A stretch of 5,428 nucleotides of DNA, from NCBI GenBank assembly GCA_030597995.1, contig JAUVQV010000090.1, positions 1-5,428 on the forward strand, written 5' to 3'. Below, one piece after another: positions 5,298-5,428 of the stretch. Position 1 is the stretch's first letter. Every line of letters begins with the position of its first letter. The stretch comes from Candidatus Rokuibacteriota bacterium. Its GTDB lineage: Bacteria > JAUVQV01. Below the pieces are notes generated by a model. That model saw only the letters and a program-made list of their open reading frames with translations, searched no databases and was not told the origin of the DNA. The position numbers and the translations under genes are program-made.

Positions 5298-5428
5298 ATG
5301 AGGCCCGACCCGAAGATCACCCCGGAATTGGCGGCCGAGCACGGCCTTTCACCGCAGGAATACGAGCGGGTGAGGAAAATCCTCGGACGGGATCCTACGT
5401 ATACCGAGCTCGGCATCTTCTCGGTGAT
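5298..5428 (+). CDS. purL: FGAM synthase subunit PurL, N-terminal fragment (3'-partial)
   Basis: The frame from ATG 5298 runs open to the window end (43 full codons). It reads [16 protein letters not shown], then [16 protein letters not shown] and [10 protein letters not shown]. This is the N-terminal linker and helix of the small-type PurL, in which [23 protein letters not shown] is the usual continuation. PurL is the large ATP-dependent synthetase subunit of FGAM synthase, working with PurS and PurQ. An in-frame TGA at 5292-5294 rules out a longer N-terminus. The ribosome site is poor (GGGTGA, very close). It shares the strand of purB, purC and purS but is separated from them by inverted purQ. 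The remaining ~700 residues lie outside the window. Confidence 0.92.
   Translation, partial: MRPDPKITPELAAEHGLSPQEYERVRKILGRDPTYTELGIFSV

Noticed and set aside
5052..5342. N-terminal extension of purQ upstream of 5051
   Set aside because: The open frame is not amidotransferase-like and would overlap pur[13 protein letters not shown] is the normal start.

Overview
The window carries a purine-biosynthesis cluster of a G+C-rich, probably Gram-negative bacterium. Evidence for Gram-negative is a thioredoxin-like protein with an export signal at the left edge. The gene set (yycJ-like hydrolase, purB, purC, purS/Q/L as separate subunits) and the short REP-like repeats resemble Desulfobacterota/Deltaproteobacteria or nearby phyla. 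That assignment is an inference and stays loose.

Layout. 1-648 (+): an exported TlpA/ResA-type thiol-disulfide protein, probably cut at its N-terminus by the window edge. 725-1537 (+): a YycJ/WalJ-type metallo-beta-lactamase-fold hydrolase whose only family-consistent start is a CTG codon. 1534-2838 (+): purB. 2835-3554 (+): purC. The last three genes are joined by two 4-bp ATGA stop/start overlaps, so they look like one translationally coupled unit. After a 119-bp gap comes purS (3674-3913, +). Next is a 433-bp non-coding stretch (3914-4346) full of hairpins: a pair of related CCCCG...GGGG hairpins, a row of about 30-bp tandem repeats, and a 77-bp palindromic element. Then purQ lies on the MINUS strand (4347-5051), and after 246 bp purL begins on the plus strand (5298 to the window end, N-terminus only).

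How the genes work together. PurS, PurQ and PurL are the three subunits of formylglycinamidine ribonucleotide (FGAM) synthase, step 4 of IMP synthesis. PurC (SAICAR synthetase) and PurB (adenylosuccinate lyase) carry out the next aspartate-dependent pair of steps, and PurB also acts in the AMP branch. The hydrolase and the thioredoxin-like protein have no obvious enzymatic role in purine synthesis.

Most notable point. The order purS-purQ-purL is kept, but purQ alone is flipped, and both flanks carry repeat-derived sequence, including a 10-bp inverted match. This looks like a local, repeat-associated inversion inside an otherwise collinear pur operon. It would leave purQ needing its own promoter, and a candidate lies directly upstream and would give a leaderless transcript. 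I found no CRISPR array, tRNA, rRNA, phage gene or intact transposase, and no convincing novel multi-gene system.
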